Positions 1 to 8,700 of a stretch of DNA of 64,000 bases are shown here, one piece after another (position 1 is the stretch's first letter; each line of letters opens with the position of its first letter). The translations under genes were made by a program, and so were the position numbers. Origin of the DNA: Bacillus sp. FJAT-45037 (GTDB lineage: Bacteria; Bacillota; Bacilli; Bacillales; Bacillaceae_D). Under the pieces are notes generated by a model. The model was not told the DNA's origin, did not search any database, and worked only from the letters and a program-made list of their open reading frames with translations. The stretch is from contig NZ_KZ454938.1 of the NCBI RefSeq assembly GCF_002797325.1, positions 2,554,267-2,618,266 on the forward strand, given 5' to 3'.

Positions 1-18
1 TGCTTTAATTAGATCCAT
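1..18 (-). CDS. Possible 5' end of a gene running off the left edge
   Basis: On the minus strand an ATG at position 18 follows a good ribosome binding site (GGAGG, 8 nt upstream) and opens a frame beginning MDLIKA before the window ends. In B. subtilis the gene after gcvH is one of the yusG/yusF/yusE group, but six codons are too few to choose. The call rests only on the start signal and on the spacing after the gcvH terminator. Confidence 0.35.
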
Positions 19-83
19 ACCTCATCCCTCCAAACGTATGGTGTAGGTATAGTGTTCGCTCTACCCATGCTTTTAACCGAGGG

Positions 84-118
84 AAAAGAAAGAGAAGGAG
101 GGAATTCCCTCCTTCTCT
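84..118 (-). terminator. Rho-independent terminator after gcvH
   Basis: Positions 91-118 form a perfect 28-nt palindrome centred on GAATTC. On the minus strand it is followed by a T-rich run (TTTCTTTTC). It lies 9 nt past the gcvH stop codon, so it should end the gcvH transcript. Confidence 0.85.
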
Positions 119-126
119 ACGTTACA

Positions 127-516
127 TTAATCTTCACTAATCATTTCAGCATAGTCTTTATCAGACATTAGCTTGTCCACTTGTGATTTGTCAGACGGTT
201 CAACAACAATCATCCATGCTTTCTCATATGGTGATTCGTTTACAAATTCAGGAGAATCATCAAGCTCTTCATTAATTTCAACGACTTTACCGCTAATTGG
301 TGCATAAAGTTCTGATACAGTTTTAACCGACTCTACGCTTCCGAAAGGTTCGTCAGCTTCAATGTCATCTCCAACTTCTGGAAGCTCAACGAATACGATG
401 TCTCCTAGCTCTGATTGAGCAAAGTGTGTAATACCGATACGGACTTTCTCTCCTTCAACTTTTACCCACTCATGTTCTTCTGAATACTTCAGTTCTTTTG
501 GTAAATTTGTGCTCAT
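127..516 (-). CDS. gcvH: Glycine cleavage system H protein
   Basis: Lipoyl carrier of the glycine cleavage complex: its lipoyl-lysine shuttles the aminomethyl group between the P, T and L proteins. In Bacillus it also supplies lipoyl groups to 2-oxoacid dehydrogenases (known of the family). The 129-residue length is normal. The lipoylation segment [15 protein letters not shown] places the modified lysine at about residue 65. The start has GGAGG 9 nt upstream. It is followed by a strong terminator and lies next to the yusI-like gene, as in B. subtilis, with no other gcv gene nearby. Confidence 0.97.
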   Translation of the reverse strand: MSTNLPKELKYSEEHEWVKVEGEKVRIGITHFAQSELGDIVFVELPEVGDDIEADEPFGSVESVKTVSELYAPISGKVVEINEELDDSPEFVNESPYEKAWMIVVEPSDKSQVDKLMSDKDYAEMISED

Positions 517-612
517 TTGAAAATCCCTCCATCAATTTGGTACATTCTCACATTATTATACCTTTTTTCAGTCATAAACTAAACGTTTACGCCAAACATT
601 TCATGCATATCC

Positions 613-969
613 TTATTTCCATGTTTGTTCGAACTGATCTTCTTTAAATCCAACCGTAACTTGATTGCCATCGGTTGTGATCGGACGCTTGATCAACATG
701 CCATCAGAAGCTAATAATTCAAGCTTCTCATCTTCTGACATATCGCCGAGCTTATCCTTTAAACCTAATTCACGATATTTTTGTCCACTCGTATTAAAGA
801 ATTTCTTTAACTCGAGGCCACTCTTTTTGTAAAGAGCTTCTAATTCAACTTTTGATGGGGGTTCTTCAACGATATGTATGTCTTTAATCTCGGCACCATG
901 TTCCTCTAACCATTTTTTTGCTTTGCGACACGTTCCACATTTCGGATAGTGATAAAAAGTGACTAACAT
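613..969 (-). CDS. yusI: ArsC/Spx-family thioredoxin-fold protein (YusI-like)
   Basis: A 118-residue protein of the arsenate reductase/Spx family. An N-terminal beta strand leads into a CGTC motif (Cys11, Cys14), then the helical insert, and a late basic 'LIKRPI' segment typical of ArsC-like folds. I chose the ATG at 969 because GAGGAG lies 9 nt upstream and MLVTFYHYPKCGTC matches family N-termini; an earlier in-frame start would add 13 atypical residues. Function in Bacillus is not established: it may be a redox protein or a minor Spx paralogue. It sits between gcvH and the fad operon, matching B. subtilis synteny. Confidence 0.85.
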   Translation of the reverse strand: MLVTFYHYPKCGTCRKAKKWLEEHGAEIKDIHIVEEPPSKVELEALYKKSGLELKKFFNTSGQKYRELGLKDKLGDMSEDEKLELLASDGMLIKRPITTDGNQVTVGFKEDQFEQTWK

Positions 970-1010
970 GCGAAAACACTCCTCTCCCATTATATGAAAC
1001 AACGTCATTA

Positions 1011-1175
1011 TTACTTATTTTTCTGATTTCGACAACTAATATGCTCGTTCTCTTCGGTCGCGCTTTCCCACATTTTTTGAATGGCCTCTTGCGTCGAATC
1101 ACCTGAAAGCTCTAAGGAAAATTCTTCTACGCCTGTTAGTGGACCTGTATACTCAATTTTTGGTTGCTTCTTCAT
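1011..1175 (-). CDS. Small acidic hypothetical protein, 54 aa
   Basis: An ATG at 1175 preceded by GGAGGAGG opens a 54-codon frame beginning MKKQPKIEYTG and ending in NQKNK. It is soluble, acidic and rich in Glu and Ser, with no membrane segment and a single Cys near the end. I do not recognise the family. It lies 41 nt upstream of the yusI-like gene on the same strand, so the two are probably co-transcribed. The strong Shine-Dalgarno and the fit of the frame to the gap support a real gene. Confidence 0.6.
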   Translation of the reverse strand: MKKQPKIEYTGPLTGVEEFSLELSGDSTQEAIQKMWESATEENEHISCRNQKNK

Positions 1176-1246
1176 GTTTGTTCCTCCTCCGTTCCTTCAT
1201 GGATGATCATAGGATGCGTTGTTTTTTGGGAACCATTCATACAATG

Positions 1247-1278
1247 ACAAAGAAGCCCTATAAATAGGACTTCTTTGT
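1247..1278. terminator. Inverted repeat upstream of the small ORF
   Basis: ACAAAGAAG at 1247-1255 pairs with CTTCTTTGT at 1270-1278, with further CCTAT/ATAGG pairing inside. No clear T-run follows on either strand beyond the stem, so it may be a weak terminator or an mRNA-stabilising structure rather than a classic intrinsic terminator. Confidence 0.4.
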
Positions 1279-1319
1279 ACTAGAGAGGAGAATGCTTCAT
1301 AAGAAAGGAGGTATATAAT

Positions 1320-1342
1320 TTTTGGGGCATATTGCCCCAAAA
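1320..1342 (-). terminator. Hairpin after the fad operon
   Basis: TTTTGGGGC and GCCCCAAAA form a compact hairpin 14 nt past the fadE stop codon. It is the first strong stem after the fadN-fadA-fadE operon and is the likely terminator, although the downstream tract on the minus strand is A/T mixed. Confidence 0.55.
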
Positions 1343-1355
1343 TTAAGTAACAAAA

Positions 1356-3140
1356 TTATACGACGTAACGCTCTTCTTTTAGAACTTCAGCAGCAATTTC
1401 ACGCTTAACTGTAATCACATTAATTGGCGTATGACGCGTTAATTTGCGTAGGATGGAAAGCATCGTACGAAGTGTATCTCCACTTTCCATAGCCACTAAT
1501 GACTCTTTCGCATGTGCTTCGATGCGGTTAAACGCTTCTTGGCAGTATACTTGAGTCATACGAAGTTTTTGTGCAGCTTTATCTGCACCAGATTTGTTCA
1601 TTTGCTTTTCTGTACGTAAGATGACAGACTCCATATTAAAGACCTCACTTACGATATCAGCAACGTTTGATAGAAGCTCTTGCTCGTGTTGAAGCTTCTC
1701 ACCATATTTCTGAGCACCTGTTCCAGCAACCATTAGGAAGATCTTCTTCGCCATACCAAGCAAGTATTTTTCTTGCTCAAGTGGCTCATCACCAATTTCT
1801 TGTGGCATCATCATCATAAGCTCTTCTTGTAATGCTGTTGCTTTTTGAAGAAGTGGAAGTTCACCCTTCATTGCTTTACGCATGATCGTGCCAGGAACAA
1901 GAAGGCGGTTAATCTCATTTGTTCCTTCAAAGATACGGTTAATACGTGAGTCACGGTAGATGCGCTCTACTTCATATTCAGCCATGAAACCATAGCCACC
2001 ATGAATTTGAACGGCTTCATCCGCTACATAATCAAGCGTTTCAGAACCTGAAACTTTATTTAATGAACACTCAATAGCATATTCAGCAATGGCATTCGCT
2101 ACCGCACGGCCGTCTTTTTGCTCTTCTTCTGATAAGCCACCAAGACGCTCTTCAAACAATCCACCTGTACGGTAAATTGAGCTTTCAGAAGCAAATGTAG
2201 TAGTAGCCATGTTTGCAAGCTTCTCTTGGATTAATGTGAACTTACCAATTGGCATTTTGAATTGCTTACGCTCGTTAGCATATTTAGCAGCTAGTTCAAG
2301 CGCACGCTTAGAACTACCAACACAACCTATTCCAAGCTTGTAACGACCCACGTTTAAGATGTTAAAAGCAATAACGTGACCTTTACCGATCTCACCTAAC
2401 ACATTTTCTTTTGGTACTAAAGCATCTTCTAAAATAAGTGTACGAGTAGAAGAGCCTTTGATTCCCATCTTCTTTTCTTCTGGACCAGTTGATACGCCTT
2501 CGTAGTCTTTTTCTACGATAAATGCCGTAAACTTCTCTCCATCAATTTTTGCATACACAACGAACACATCAGCAAAAGCAGAGTTTGTAATCCATTGTTT
2601 TTCACCATTTAGTACATAATGCGTTCCAGCTTCATTTAGAACAGCTGTCGCTTTTGCACCTAAGGCATCAGACCCTGAACTTGGCTCCGTTAGTGCATAT
2701 GCTGCAATACGCTCACCTGAAGCAAGATCTGGAAGGTACTGAGATTTTTGCTCATGGTTACCAAAGAAGACGATTGGAAGAGATCCAATCCCTACATGTG
2801 CTCCGTGGCTTAATCCAAATGCACCACCACGAACAAATTTCTCTGAAATAAGTGATGAACTAATTTTATCAAGTCCAAGTCCACCGTATTCTTCAGGAAC
2901 ATCTGCACCAAGAAGACCGAGATCTCCGGCTTTCTTTAACAATTTCACTGTATAGTCAAATTCATGGTTTTCGATTTTCTCAAGGACAGGAACAACTTCT
3001 TTAATAGCAAATTCTTCTGTCGTGCGTCCGATCATTACTTGTTCATCTGTGAAATCTTCTGGAGTAAAGATTCTATCTGCTTCAATATCCTCTACTAAGA
3101 AACTTCCGCCTTTTACTACGCGTTCTGCCGTATTACTCAT
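1356..3140 (-). CDS. fadE: Acyl-CoA dehydrogenase
   Basis: FAD-dependent first step of fatty-acid beta-oxidation: acyl-CoA to trans-2-enoyl-CoA. At 594 residues it matches the long FadE/YusJ type. The N-terminal alpha domain, middle beta domain with 'AYALTEPSSGSDA' and the flavin-contacting 'WITNSAFAD' stretch are visible, followed by the C-terminal helical domain with 'QIHGGYGFMAEYEVERIYRD' and 'IFEGTNEI', and then the extra C-terminal helical region of this subfamily. Two ATGs are adjacent; the second (3140) has better spacing (7 nt) from GGGGG. It is the last gene of the fadN-fadA-fadE operon, 39 nt after fadA. Confidence 0.95.
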   Translation of the reverse strand: MSNTAERVVKGGSFLVEDIEADRIFTPEDFTDEQVMIGRTTEEFAIKEVVPVLEKIENHEFDYTVKLLKKAGDLGLLGADVPEEYGGLGLDKISSSLISEKFVRGGAFGLSHGAHVGIGSLPIVFFGNHEQKSQYLPDLASGERIAAYALTEPSSGSDALGAKATAVLNEAGTHYVLNGEKQWITNSAFADVFVVYAKIDGEKFTAFIVEKDYEGVSTGPEEKKMGIKGSSTRTLILEDALVPKENVLGEIGKGHVIAFNILNVGRYKLGIGCVGSSKRALELAAKYANERKQFKMPIGKFTLIQEKLANMATTTFASESSIYRTGGLFEERLGGLSEEEQKDGRAVANAIAEYAIECSLNKVSGSETLDYVADEAVQIHGGYGFMAEYEVERIYRDSRINRIFEGTNEINRLLVPGTIMRKAMKGELPLLQKATALQEELMMMMPQEIGDEPLEQEKYLLGMAKKIFLMVAGTGAQKYGEKLQHEQELLSNVADIVSEVFNMESVILRTEKQMNKSGADKAAQKLRMTQVYCQEAFNRIEAHAKESLVAMESGDTLRTMLSILRKLTRHTPINVITVKREIAAEVLKEERYVV

Positions 3141-3179
3141 CATATTTCCCCCTTATAATTGGTTGATTCTTCGTTCCAT

Positions 3180-4361
3180 TTAACCGATTAATTCAAACAC
3201 ACCTGCCGCACCCATACCGCCACCGATACACATTGTTACAACTCCAAATTGCTCTCCACGACGCTTCATTTCATGCATAAGGGAAAGTGTCAGCTTTGTA
3301 CCTGAACATCCAAGTGGGTGACCAAGTGCAATCGCTCCACCGTTCACATTGACTTTATCGACATCTAATTCAAGGTGACGGATGACTTGAAGAGATTGAG
3401 AAGCAAACGCTTCATTTAACTCAAACAACCCAATATCAGATAGATCAAGACCTGCTAATTTAAGTGCTTTTGGAATCGCCTCGATCGGTCCAATTCCCAT
3501 AATTTCTGGAGCTACACCAGCAACAGCAAAGCTACGGAATTTCAAAAGTGGCGTTAGGCCTGTTGCCTCTGCTTCCTCGCGATCCATTAAAAGTACAGAT
3601 GCTGCTCCGTCACTCATTTGTGAAGAGTTACCAGCCGTTACCGAACCTTTAGGGTGGAATGCTGGGCGAAGTCTTGCTAACCCTTCGATCGTTGTATCCG
3701 TACGAACACCTTCGTCCGTATCAAACACGATTTTCTTTTCTTTTAACTTGTTGTCTGCACCAACTGAACGGAGCGTCACATCAACAGGAACGATTTCATC
3801 AGCAAATCTCTTTGCCTCTATCGCTGCCGCTGCACGTTTATGACTTTCTACGGCGAAAGCATCTTGCTCCTCGCGGCTAATACCAAAGCGATTCGCAACT
3901 TCTTCTGCTGTATAGCCCATTCCCATATAGTATTCTGGTTGTTCTTCTACGAGCGTTGGGTTCGGAGCAATGACATGTCCTCCCATTGGAATCATGCTCA
4001 TCGACTCCGCTCCACCTGCAATGACTGCTTTTGAATGCCCAAGCATAATACGCTCGGCCCCATAAGCGATACTTTGAAGACCGGATGAACAATAACGGTT
4101 AATTGTAATGGCTGGGACCGTATTCGGTAACCCAGCAAGAGCTGAGATGCTTCTAGCCACGTTCATTCCTTGTTCTGCTTCTGGCATTGAACAACCAATG
4201 ATCACATCATCAATCATAGATGGATCAAATCCTTCAGCACGTCTCAATGTTTCTTTAATCGTAAGTGCCCCTAGATCATCTGGTCTCACATTTGCTAACG
4301 TCCCACGTTTTGCTTTTCCGACTGGCGTACGAGCACCAGCAACGATTACTGCTTCTCTCAT
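3180..4361 (-). CDS. fadA: Acetyl-CoA C-acyltransferase (3-ketoacyl-CoA thiolase)
   Basis: Thiolase that releases acetyl-CoA from 3-ketoacyl-CoA in the last step of beta-oxidation. The 393 residues are standard. The nucleophile Cys91 lies in 'NRYCSSGLQ', and the C-terminal 'ALGHPLGCSG' (His348) and 'CIGGGMGAAG' (Cys378) complete the catalytic set. The start ATG has GGAGG 8 nt upstream. It lies between fadN and fadE with short gaps, giving the hydratase/dehydrogenase, thiolase and acyl-CoA dehydrogenase on one transcript. Confidence 0.96.
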   Translation of the reverse strand: MREAVIVAGARTPVGKAKRGTLANVRPDDLGALTIKETLRRAEGFDPSMIDDVIIGCSMPEAEQGMNVARSISALAGLPNTVPAITINRYCSSGLQSIAYGAERIMLGHSKAVIAGGAESMSMIPMGGHVIAPNPTLVEEQPEYYMGMGYTAEEVANRFGISREEQDAFAVESHKRAAAAIEAKRFADEIVPVDVTLRSVGADNKLKEKKIVFDTDEGVRTDTTIEGLARLRPAFHPKGSVTAGNSSQMSDGAASVLLMDREEAEATGLTPLLKFRSFAVAGVAPEIMGIGPIEAIPKALKLAGLDLSDIGLFELNEAFASQSLQVIRHLELDVDKVNVNGGAIALGHPLGCSGTKLTLSLMHEMKRRGEQFGVVTMCIGGGMGAAGVFELIG

Positions 4362-4387
4362 TGTCGTATCCCTCCTACCTGTTTGAA

Positions 4388-6769
4388 TTAGTTACGTAAT
4401 GGCTTTCCTTTTGTCAGCATGTACTGCATACGTTGTTGTGATTTCGGTTCACTAACAAGGCTTAAGAACGCCTCACGCTCTAAATCAAGCAAGTATTGTT
4501 CATCAACAAGTGATCCTTTAGGAACTCGGCCACCTGCGATCACAAACGCAAGTTTTTCAGCAATTTTTAAGTCATGATCAGAAATCATGCCACCGAATTT
4601 CATTGTTTTTGCTCCAAGTAATAACGTTGCATAACCCGTTTCACCAACTACAGGAATCTTCTTACGCTCAGGCGGGCGGTAACCTGATGCCTCAAGATGA
4701 AGTACTTGCTCTTTGGCACGATGAATCACATGTTCACCATTGATAACAACCCCATCACGTTCGCTTAAGAATCCATTCTCTCTTGCTTCATGAGCCGATG
4801 TTGCAACTTTCGCCATGGCGATCGTTTCGAATGTTTTATTTGCTACAGCTTGAAGGTCAATTTGAGCTCCTTGTGGTAAACCTTCTAAGTTACGAAGGTA
4901 CAATTCTTTGTTACCTCCACCACCAGGAATCAATCCAACACCTACTTCTACAAGTCCCATATACGTCTCATGTGCCGCTTGAATGCTTGCAGAAGGAAGA
5001 CAAATTTCGGCTCCTCCACCAAGAGTCATACCAAACGGACCTGTCACGATCGGTTTAGCAGAATAACGAACATTCGCCATCGCTTGTTGGAACTGACGGA
5101 CAACGAGATCGACTTCAAAGAAGTTATCATCTTGTGCTTCCATTAAGATCATCATTAAGTTCGCACCGACGCAGAAGTTCTTACCTTGGTTGCTTATAAC
5201 AAGACCTTTGAAGTTTTTCTCAACTTCTTCGATCGATTTATTGAGCATTTGAATAACATCAAGACCAATTGAATTACTTGGCGAATGGAACTCTAGTAAA
5301 GCTACATCATCCCCAATATCAATGAGTGACGCCCCGCTATTTTTCATAACCACACGATCTGGCTTAAGTGACTTTAAGTGAATCGACTTTGGATTTACTT
5401 CTGTCGACTGGTACTTACCTTCATGGTAGAAGCTCGAGCCTTGATAGAACGTCTCATGTCCAGTGGAGATCATTTCGCGAACCCAACCAGGGACATTCTC
5501 GCCTTCTGCTTCCATGCGCTCAATTGATTTAGCCACACCTAGTGCGTCCCACATTTCAAATGGACCTAAATCCCATCCGAAGCCCCAACGCATCGCTTCG
5601 TCGACTGCTTTGATGTCGTTAGCAATTTCGTAGGTTTTTGCGGCTGAATAAAGTAGAACTGGTTTCACTAAATTCCAAACAAGTTGACCTGCACGATCAT
5701 CAGCATAAGCGAGTGCTTTCAGCTTATCGCCAGGTTTCTTTGCTTGCTTCGCTTGTTCTGTCGATGCAGAGCGTAGTTTTTTGCGCTCTTGGTATTCAAG
5801 AGTCGTTGGATTAAGTTCTAAAATTTCATTGCCTTTTTCCGTGCGTTTTTTCATGAAGAATCCTTGGCCACTTTTGCTTCCGAGCCAGCCCTTTTCCTTC
5901 ATCTCTTTCATAAAGGCTGGAGGATCAAAGACATCTTTCTCAGCTCCATCAACTTCGTCGTATACATTCTTTGCTACGTGTAAGAATGTATCTAGTCCTA
6001 CAACATCAAGCGTGCGGAATGTTGCACTCTTTGGACGTCCGATTAGTGGGCCTGTTACCGAATCAATTTCGCCAACTGAGAATTCTCCCTTTAACATTTC
6101 ATTAGCTGTGACGAGGAGACCGTATGTCCCAATGCGATTTGCAATAAAGTTTGGTGTGTCTTTTCCTTCGACTACCCCTTTACCGAGTACATCCTCAGCA
6201 AACGCTTTCACAAATGAAAGTACGTTCTCATCTGTTTTGGCTGTAGGAATCACCTCAAGTAATTTCAAGTAGCGCGGTGGGTTAAAGAAATGCGTCCCAA
6301 GGAAATGTGCTTGGAAATCTTCTGAGCGACCCTCTGCCATTGCATCAATAGAAATACCTGATGTATTTGAGCTAATGATTGTACCTGGTTTACGTACCGC
6401 ATCGATCTTTTCAAATAATTGACGTTTAATATCTAAATTTTCTACAACCACTTCAATAATCCAGTCTACTTCGCTTAGGCGCTCGAGATCGTCCTCTAAG
6501 TTTCCAGCTTCAATATATGTAGCTTTCGACTTTGTAGCAAGTGGTGCTGGTTTTTGTTTGGCAAGACGCTTAATCGACTCTGTACTAATACGGTTGCGAA
6601 CAGCTTTACTTTCTAATGTAAGCCCTTTTGCTTCTTCAGCAGGCGTTAATTCTTTTGGAACAATGTCTAATAATAATGAAGGTATACCGATATTGGCAAG
6701 ATGGGCCGCAATTCCTGATCCCATAACTCCCGATCCAATTACCGCAGCTTTTTTAATTTGTCTGGTCAT
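4388..6769 (-). CDS. fadN: 3-hydroxyacyl-CoA dehydrogenase / enoyl-CoA hydratase
   Basis: Bifunctional enzyme for the two middle reactions of beta-oxidation. The 793 residues carry an N-terminal NAD-binding Rossmann segment 'VIGSGVMGSGIAAHL' (about residues 10-24) and the dehydrogenase domains. A crotonase-like hydratase domain follows (about 480-700), with the oxyanion-hole stretch 'NQGKNFCVGANL' and 'LGGGAEICLPSA'. This N-dehydrogenase/C-hydratase order is the Bacillus FadN (YusL) type, reversed from E. coli FadB. It is first in the operon, has a GGGGG ribosome site, and follows the promoter and FadR-like operator described upstream. Confidence 0.96.
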   Translation of the reverse strand: MTRQIKKAAVIGSGVMGSGIAAHLANIGIPSLLLDIVPKELTPAEEAKGLTLESKAVRNRISTESIKRLAKQKPAPLATKSKATYIEAGNLEDDLERLSEVDWIIEVVVENLDIKRQLFEKIDAVRKPGTIISSNTSGISIDAMAEGRSEDFQAHFLGTHFFNPPRYLKLLEVIPTAKTDENVLSFVKAFAEDVLGKGVVEGKDTPNFIANRIGTYGLLVTANEMLKGEFSVGEIDSVTGPLIGRPKSATFRTLDVVGLDTFLHVAKNVYDEVDGAEKDVFDPPAFMKEMKEKGWLGSKSGQGFFMKKRTEKGNEILELNPTTLEYQERKKLRSASTEQAKQAKKPGDKLKALAYADDRAGQLVWNLVKPVLLYSAAKTYEIANDIKAVDEAMRWGFGWDLGPFEMWDALGVAKSIERMEAEGENVPGWVREMISTGHETFYQGSSFYHEGKYQSTEVNPKSIHLKSLKPDRVVMKNSGASLIDIGDDVALLEFHSPSNSIGLDVIQMLNKSIEEVEKNFKGLVISNQGKNFCVGANLMMILMEAQDDNFFEVDLVVRQFQQAMANVRYSAKPIVTGPFGMTLGGGAEICLPSASIQAAHETYMGLVEVGVGLIPGGGGNKELYLRNLEGLPQGAQIDLQAVANKTFETIAMAKVATSAHEARENGFLSERDGVVINGEHVIHRAKEQVLHLEASGYRPPERKKIPVVGETGYATLLLGAKTMKFGGMISDHDLKIAEKLAFVIAGGRVPKGSLVDEQYLLDLEREAFLSLVSEPKSQQRMQYMLTKGKPLRN

Positions 6770-6897
6770 CGTTCTCCCCCTCGATCTGCTTAGTATTGAT
6801 GTGTTCGTTCATCCAACTCATTCATTGTGGACATGGCCATTTGTCCAAGCCTTAACTTATATATGATTACTGCTCACTCGTTATGTCATTTTTCTTC

Positions 6898-6917
6898 CGA
6901 ATGAATACTCATTCATT
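6898..6917. promoter_or_regulatory. FadR-type operator upstream of fadN
   Basis: CGAATGAATACTCATTCATT is an inverted repeat that matches the B. subtilis FadR (YsiA) consensus TGAATGAMTANTCATTCA with one mismatch at the first base. It lies between the predicted fadN promoter and the start codon. This predicts repression of the operon by FadR, relieved by long-chain acyl-CoA. Confidence 0.8.
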
Positions 6918-6966
6918 ATTTGATCAAAAAAAAGGACACGAGCAATTTGTCGTAACTTCTATTCTT

Positions 6967-6995
6967 ACTATAAATGAATTAGAACAGAGATGCAA
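6967..6995 (-). promoter_or_regulatory. Sigma-A promoter of the fadN-fadA-fadE operon
   Basis: On the minus strand TTGCAT (6995-6990) and TATAGT (6972-6967) are separated by 17 nt. Transcription would begin near 6960, placing the FadR-like operator about 45-60 nt downstream, which fits a roadblock-type repression. Confidence 0.6.
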
Positions 6996-7178
6996 TACAT
7001 AATTCTGAAAATTATCATCTTTCTCTTTATTTAAATAAACATTTGTTTAACTTTACATTTTCCATTGTTTTGTAAACCCTCCTAGTTGTTCATGGGATAT
7101 TTCGACGCCTTAACTCGCACACTAATCATGTATCTGTTGATGTCGATACACCGCAGTCGATTAAAAGGAGGTTTACTT

Positions 7179-7466
7179 ATGCAACAACAACCAATCCAAC
7201 AATCAAGTCAGTCAGAACAAACGGGTCAAATTCCTTATCAAGAGCCACCCAAAATGATCACAACAAAAGATCATCTTTACTTAAATGATATGCTTTCATG
7301 GAACTTACTTGCTATGAAAAAAGCCCATTTTTTCGCCCAACAATGCCAAGACCAAGAAATTAAACAAGCGATTGAGAAAGCGGGCATGATGCATCAACAG
7401 CATTATGAAACGATTTTGTCGCACTTACAACCGAATCAACAACAACAAACTATGCCAATGCAATAG
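7179..7466 (+). CDS. Spore coat protein, CotF/YusN-like
   Basis: A 95-residue, Gln-rich protein with central helical segments ('DHLYLNDMLSWNLLAMKKAHFFAQQ', split here as two helices) resembling the four-helix CotF/YusN coat proteins of Bacillus spores. I chose ATG 7179 because AAAGGAGG lies just upstream; the frame stays open further 5' but without a ribosome site. It is 12 nt upstream of a second CotF-like gene on the same strand. In B. subtilis yusN also adjoins the fad genes. The function (spore coat or inter-coat layer) is inferred from family and position. Confidence 0.75.
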   Translation: MQQQPIQQSSQSEQTGQIPYQEPPKMITTKDHLYLNDMLSWNLLAMKKAHFFAQQCQDQEIKQAIEKAGMMHQQHYETILSHLQPNQQQQTMPMQ

Positions 7467-7478
7467 GAGGGTCACCTA

Positions 7479-7829
7479 ATGAACCAGCAAAGCAAAATTC
7501 AAAACCCAGAATTGCAAGTGCCGAAAACACCTCAAATGTCTGAGCGTGATTTTATTAATGACATGCTTGCAACCGAAAAATATATGACGTCTTCATATAA
7601 CGTCGCTTTAAACGAGGCGAGTCACGAACAGTTATATCAAGACATCTCAACGATCTGCAATCAATCACAAGACTGTCAACGTGATTTATATGATGTGATG
7701 TTCCGTAAAGGATTTTACGGGCTTGAAGCCGAAAGCCCTCAAAAAATGCAACAAAGCCATCAACAATTCCAAGGGTATACCAATCAATTCCCCTACAACA
7801 ACGGAACGAGTCAACCGTCTATGAATTAA
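7479..7829 (+). CDS. CotF-family spore coat protein
   Basis: A 116-residue CotF-domain protein: 'MSERDFINDMLATEKYMTSSYNVALNEASHE' and 'LYDVMFRKGFYGLEAE' are typical of the family's two-helix pairs. The tail is rich in Gln, Asn and Ser. The start has AGGAGG 8 nt upstream. It probably forms a two-gene sporulation operon with the preceding coat gene and ends at a strong terminator. I could not confidently identify a sigma-K or sigma-E promoter by eye, so mother-cell expression is an inference from family. Confidence 0.8.
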   Translation: MNQQSKIQNPELQVPKTPQMSERDFINDMLATEKYMTSSYNVALNEASHEQLYQDISTICNQSQDCQRDLYDVMFRKGFYGLEAESPQKMQQSHQQFQGYTNQFPYNNGTSQPSMN

Positions 7830-7839
7830 TTTTCGAATT

Positions 7840-7869
7840 GGGCACAGTACATTATCTGTGCCCTTTTTT
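7840..7869 (+). terminator. Terminator after the coat protein genes
   Basis: GGGCACA (7840-7846) pairs with TGTGCCC (7857-7863), followed by TTTTTTG. A standard intrinsic terminator 11 nt past the stop codon. Confidence 0.9.
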
Positions 7870-7973
7870 GTTTCATTCATTATAAATCCCTCGAACAAAT
7901 GTTTAGTATCATCTCAGTCGGGAACACATTCTCTATACACCAACACAATACATTTTATTCAGGAGGTTTTATC

Positions 7974-8282
7974 ATGAACGAGTCAAAAATGGAAAAAGAA
8001 GTTCAACAAGCTATTCCTGAGAAAAACGAGGAAATCTTAGAAAACTTCGAGAAGTTTAAAGATTACTTAGGTGACAAAGTAGCAAAAGGTGAAAAATTAG
8101 GTTTAGGGGAAGAGACTTTAGCAAAATACGCTGAAACAGTAGGCGATTATCTAGCTTCGAAAGTCGAACCTAGAAACCGCGAGGAAAAATTATTACAAGA
8201 ACTATGGAAGCTCGGTGATCAAGATCAACGACATGCCTTAGCACATATGCTTGTTAGACTTGCTCAAACAACGAATAAATAA
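7974..8282 (+). CDS. DUF3243 family protein (YmfJ-like)
   Basis: A 102-residue soluble protein that resembles the DUF3243 family. It has an acidic helical N-terminus ('ILENFEKFKDYLGDKVAKGEKLG') and a C-terminal 'LWKLGDQDQRHALAHMLVRLAQ' helix that is the most recognisable part. I chose ATG 7974, which follows AGGAGG by 8 nt, over the upstream in-frame start inside the intergenic region. It is monocistronic between two terminators. No biochemical role is known to me. Confidence 0.75.
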   Translation: MNESKMEKEVQQAIPEKNEEILENFEKFKDYLGDKVAKGEKLGLGEETLAKYAETVGDYLASKVEPRNREEKLLQELWKLGDQDQRHALAHMLVRLAQTTNK

Positions 8283-8288
8283 TAGCCA

Positions 8289-8320
8289 AGCCCTTTACAG
8301 CTGTGAAGGGCTTTTTCATT
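8289..8320 (+). terminator. Terminator after the DUF3243 gene
   Basis: AGCCCTT and AAGGGCT form a stem with further internal pairing (ACAG/CTGT), followed by TTTTTC. It lies a few nucleotides past the stop codon. Confidence 0.85.
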
Positions 8321-8625
8321 TGATCAATTCTTTCGAAATAATCCATCCATACTTCTCCTATTTAACAACCTGCTTGCTTCTTATAATGGATAAGGGAATA
8401 ATACATAGTTAGATGTGCGAACAGTTGTATCAATCAATTTTAGCAAACAGTCCAATTTTATTATTTATGCATCTTTGTCTTCAAAGGCTTAATTTTAAAC
8501 TAGAAAACTTATCTGCACCAAAACCAACTATAGCCGATTAACATTTATAAAATGGCAAAATTACGTTATCAGTAACCAAATCACAGTCCCTCATACGAAC
8601 GATTTTGTTTAATATCCTAAGCACT
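8317..8625. other. Non-coding intergenic stretch
   Basis: About 300 nt of A/T-rich sequence with no open frame of useful length and no ribosome site on either strand. It ends at a hairpin that would terminate transcription entering from the left, although no gene is left there. It may be a decayed gene or simply spacer; I recognise nothing in it. Confidence 0.5.
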
Positions 8626-8658
8626 GAAAAAGGCTACCCAGTTCGGGCAGCCCTTTTT
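8626..8658. terminator. Bidirectional terminator before the GntR/ABC operon
   Basis: AAAAAGGCTACCC and GGGCAGCCCTTTTTT form an A/T-flanked hairpin that would work in either direction. It insulates the GntR/ABC promoter that starts 43 nt further on. Confidence 0.8.
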
Positions 8659-8700
8659 TGCGTTAGCAAGATGTGCGAAACTTTGCAAACTAAAAAACAT

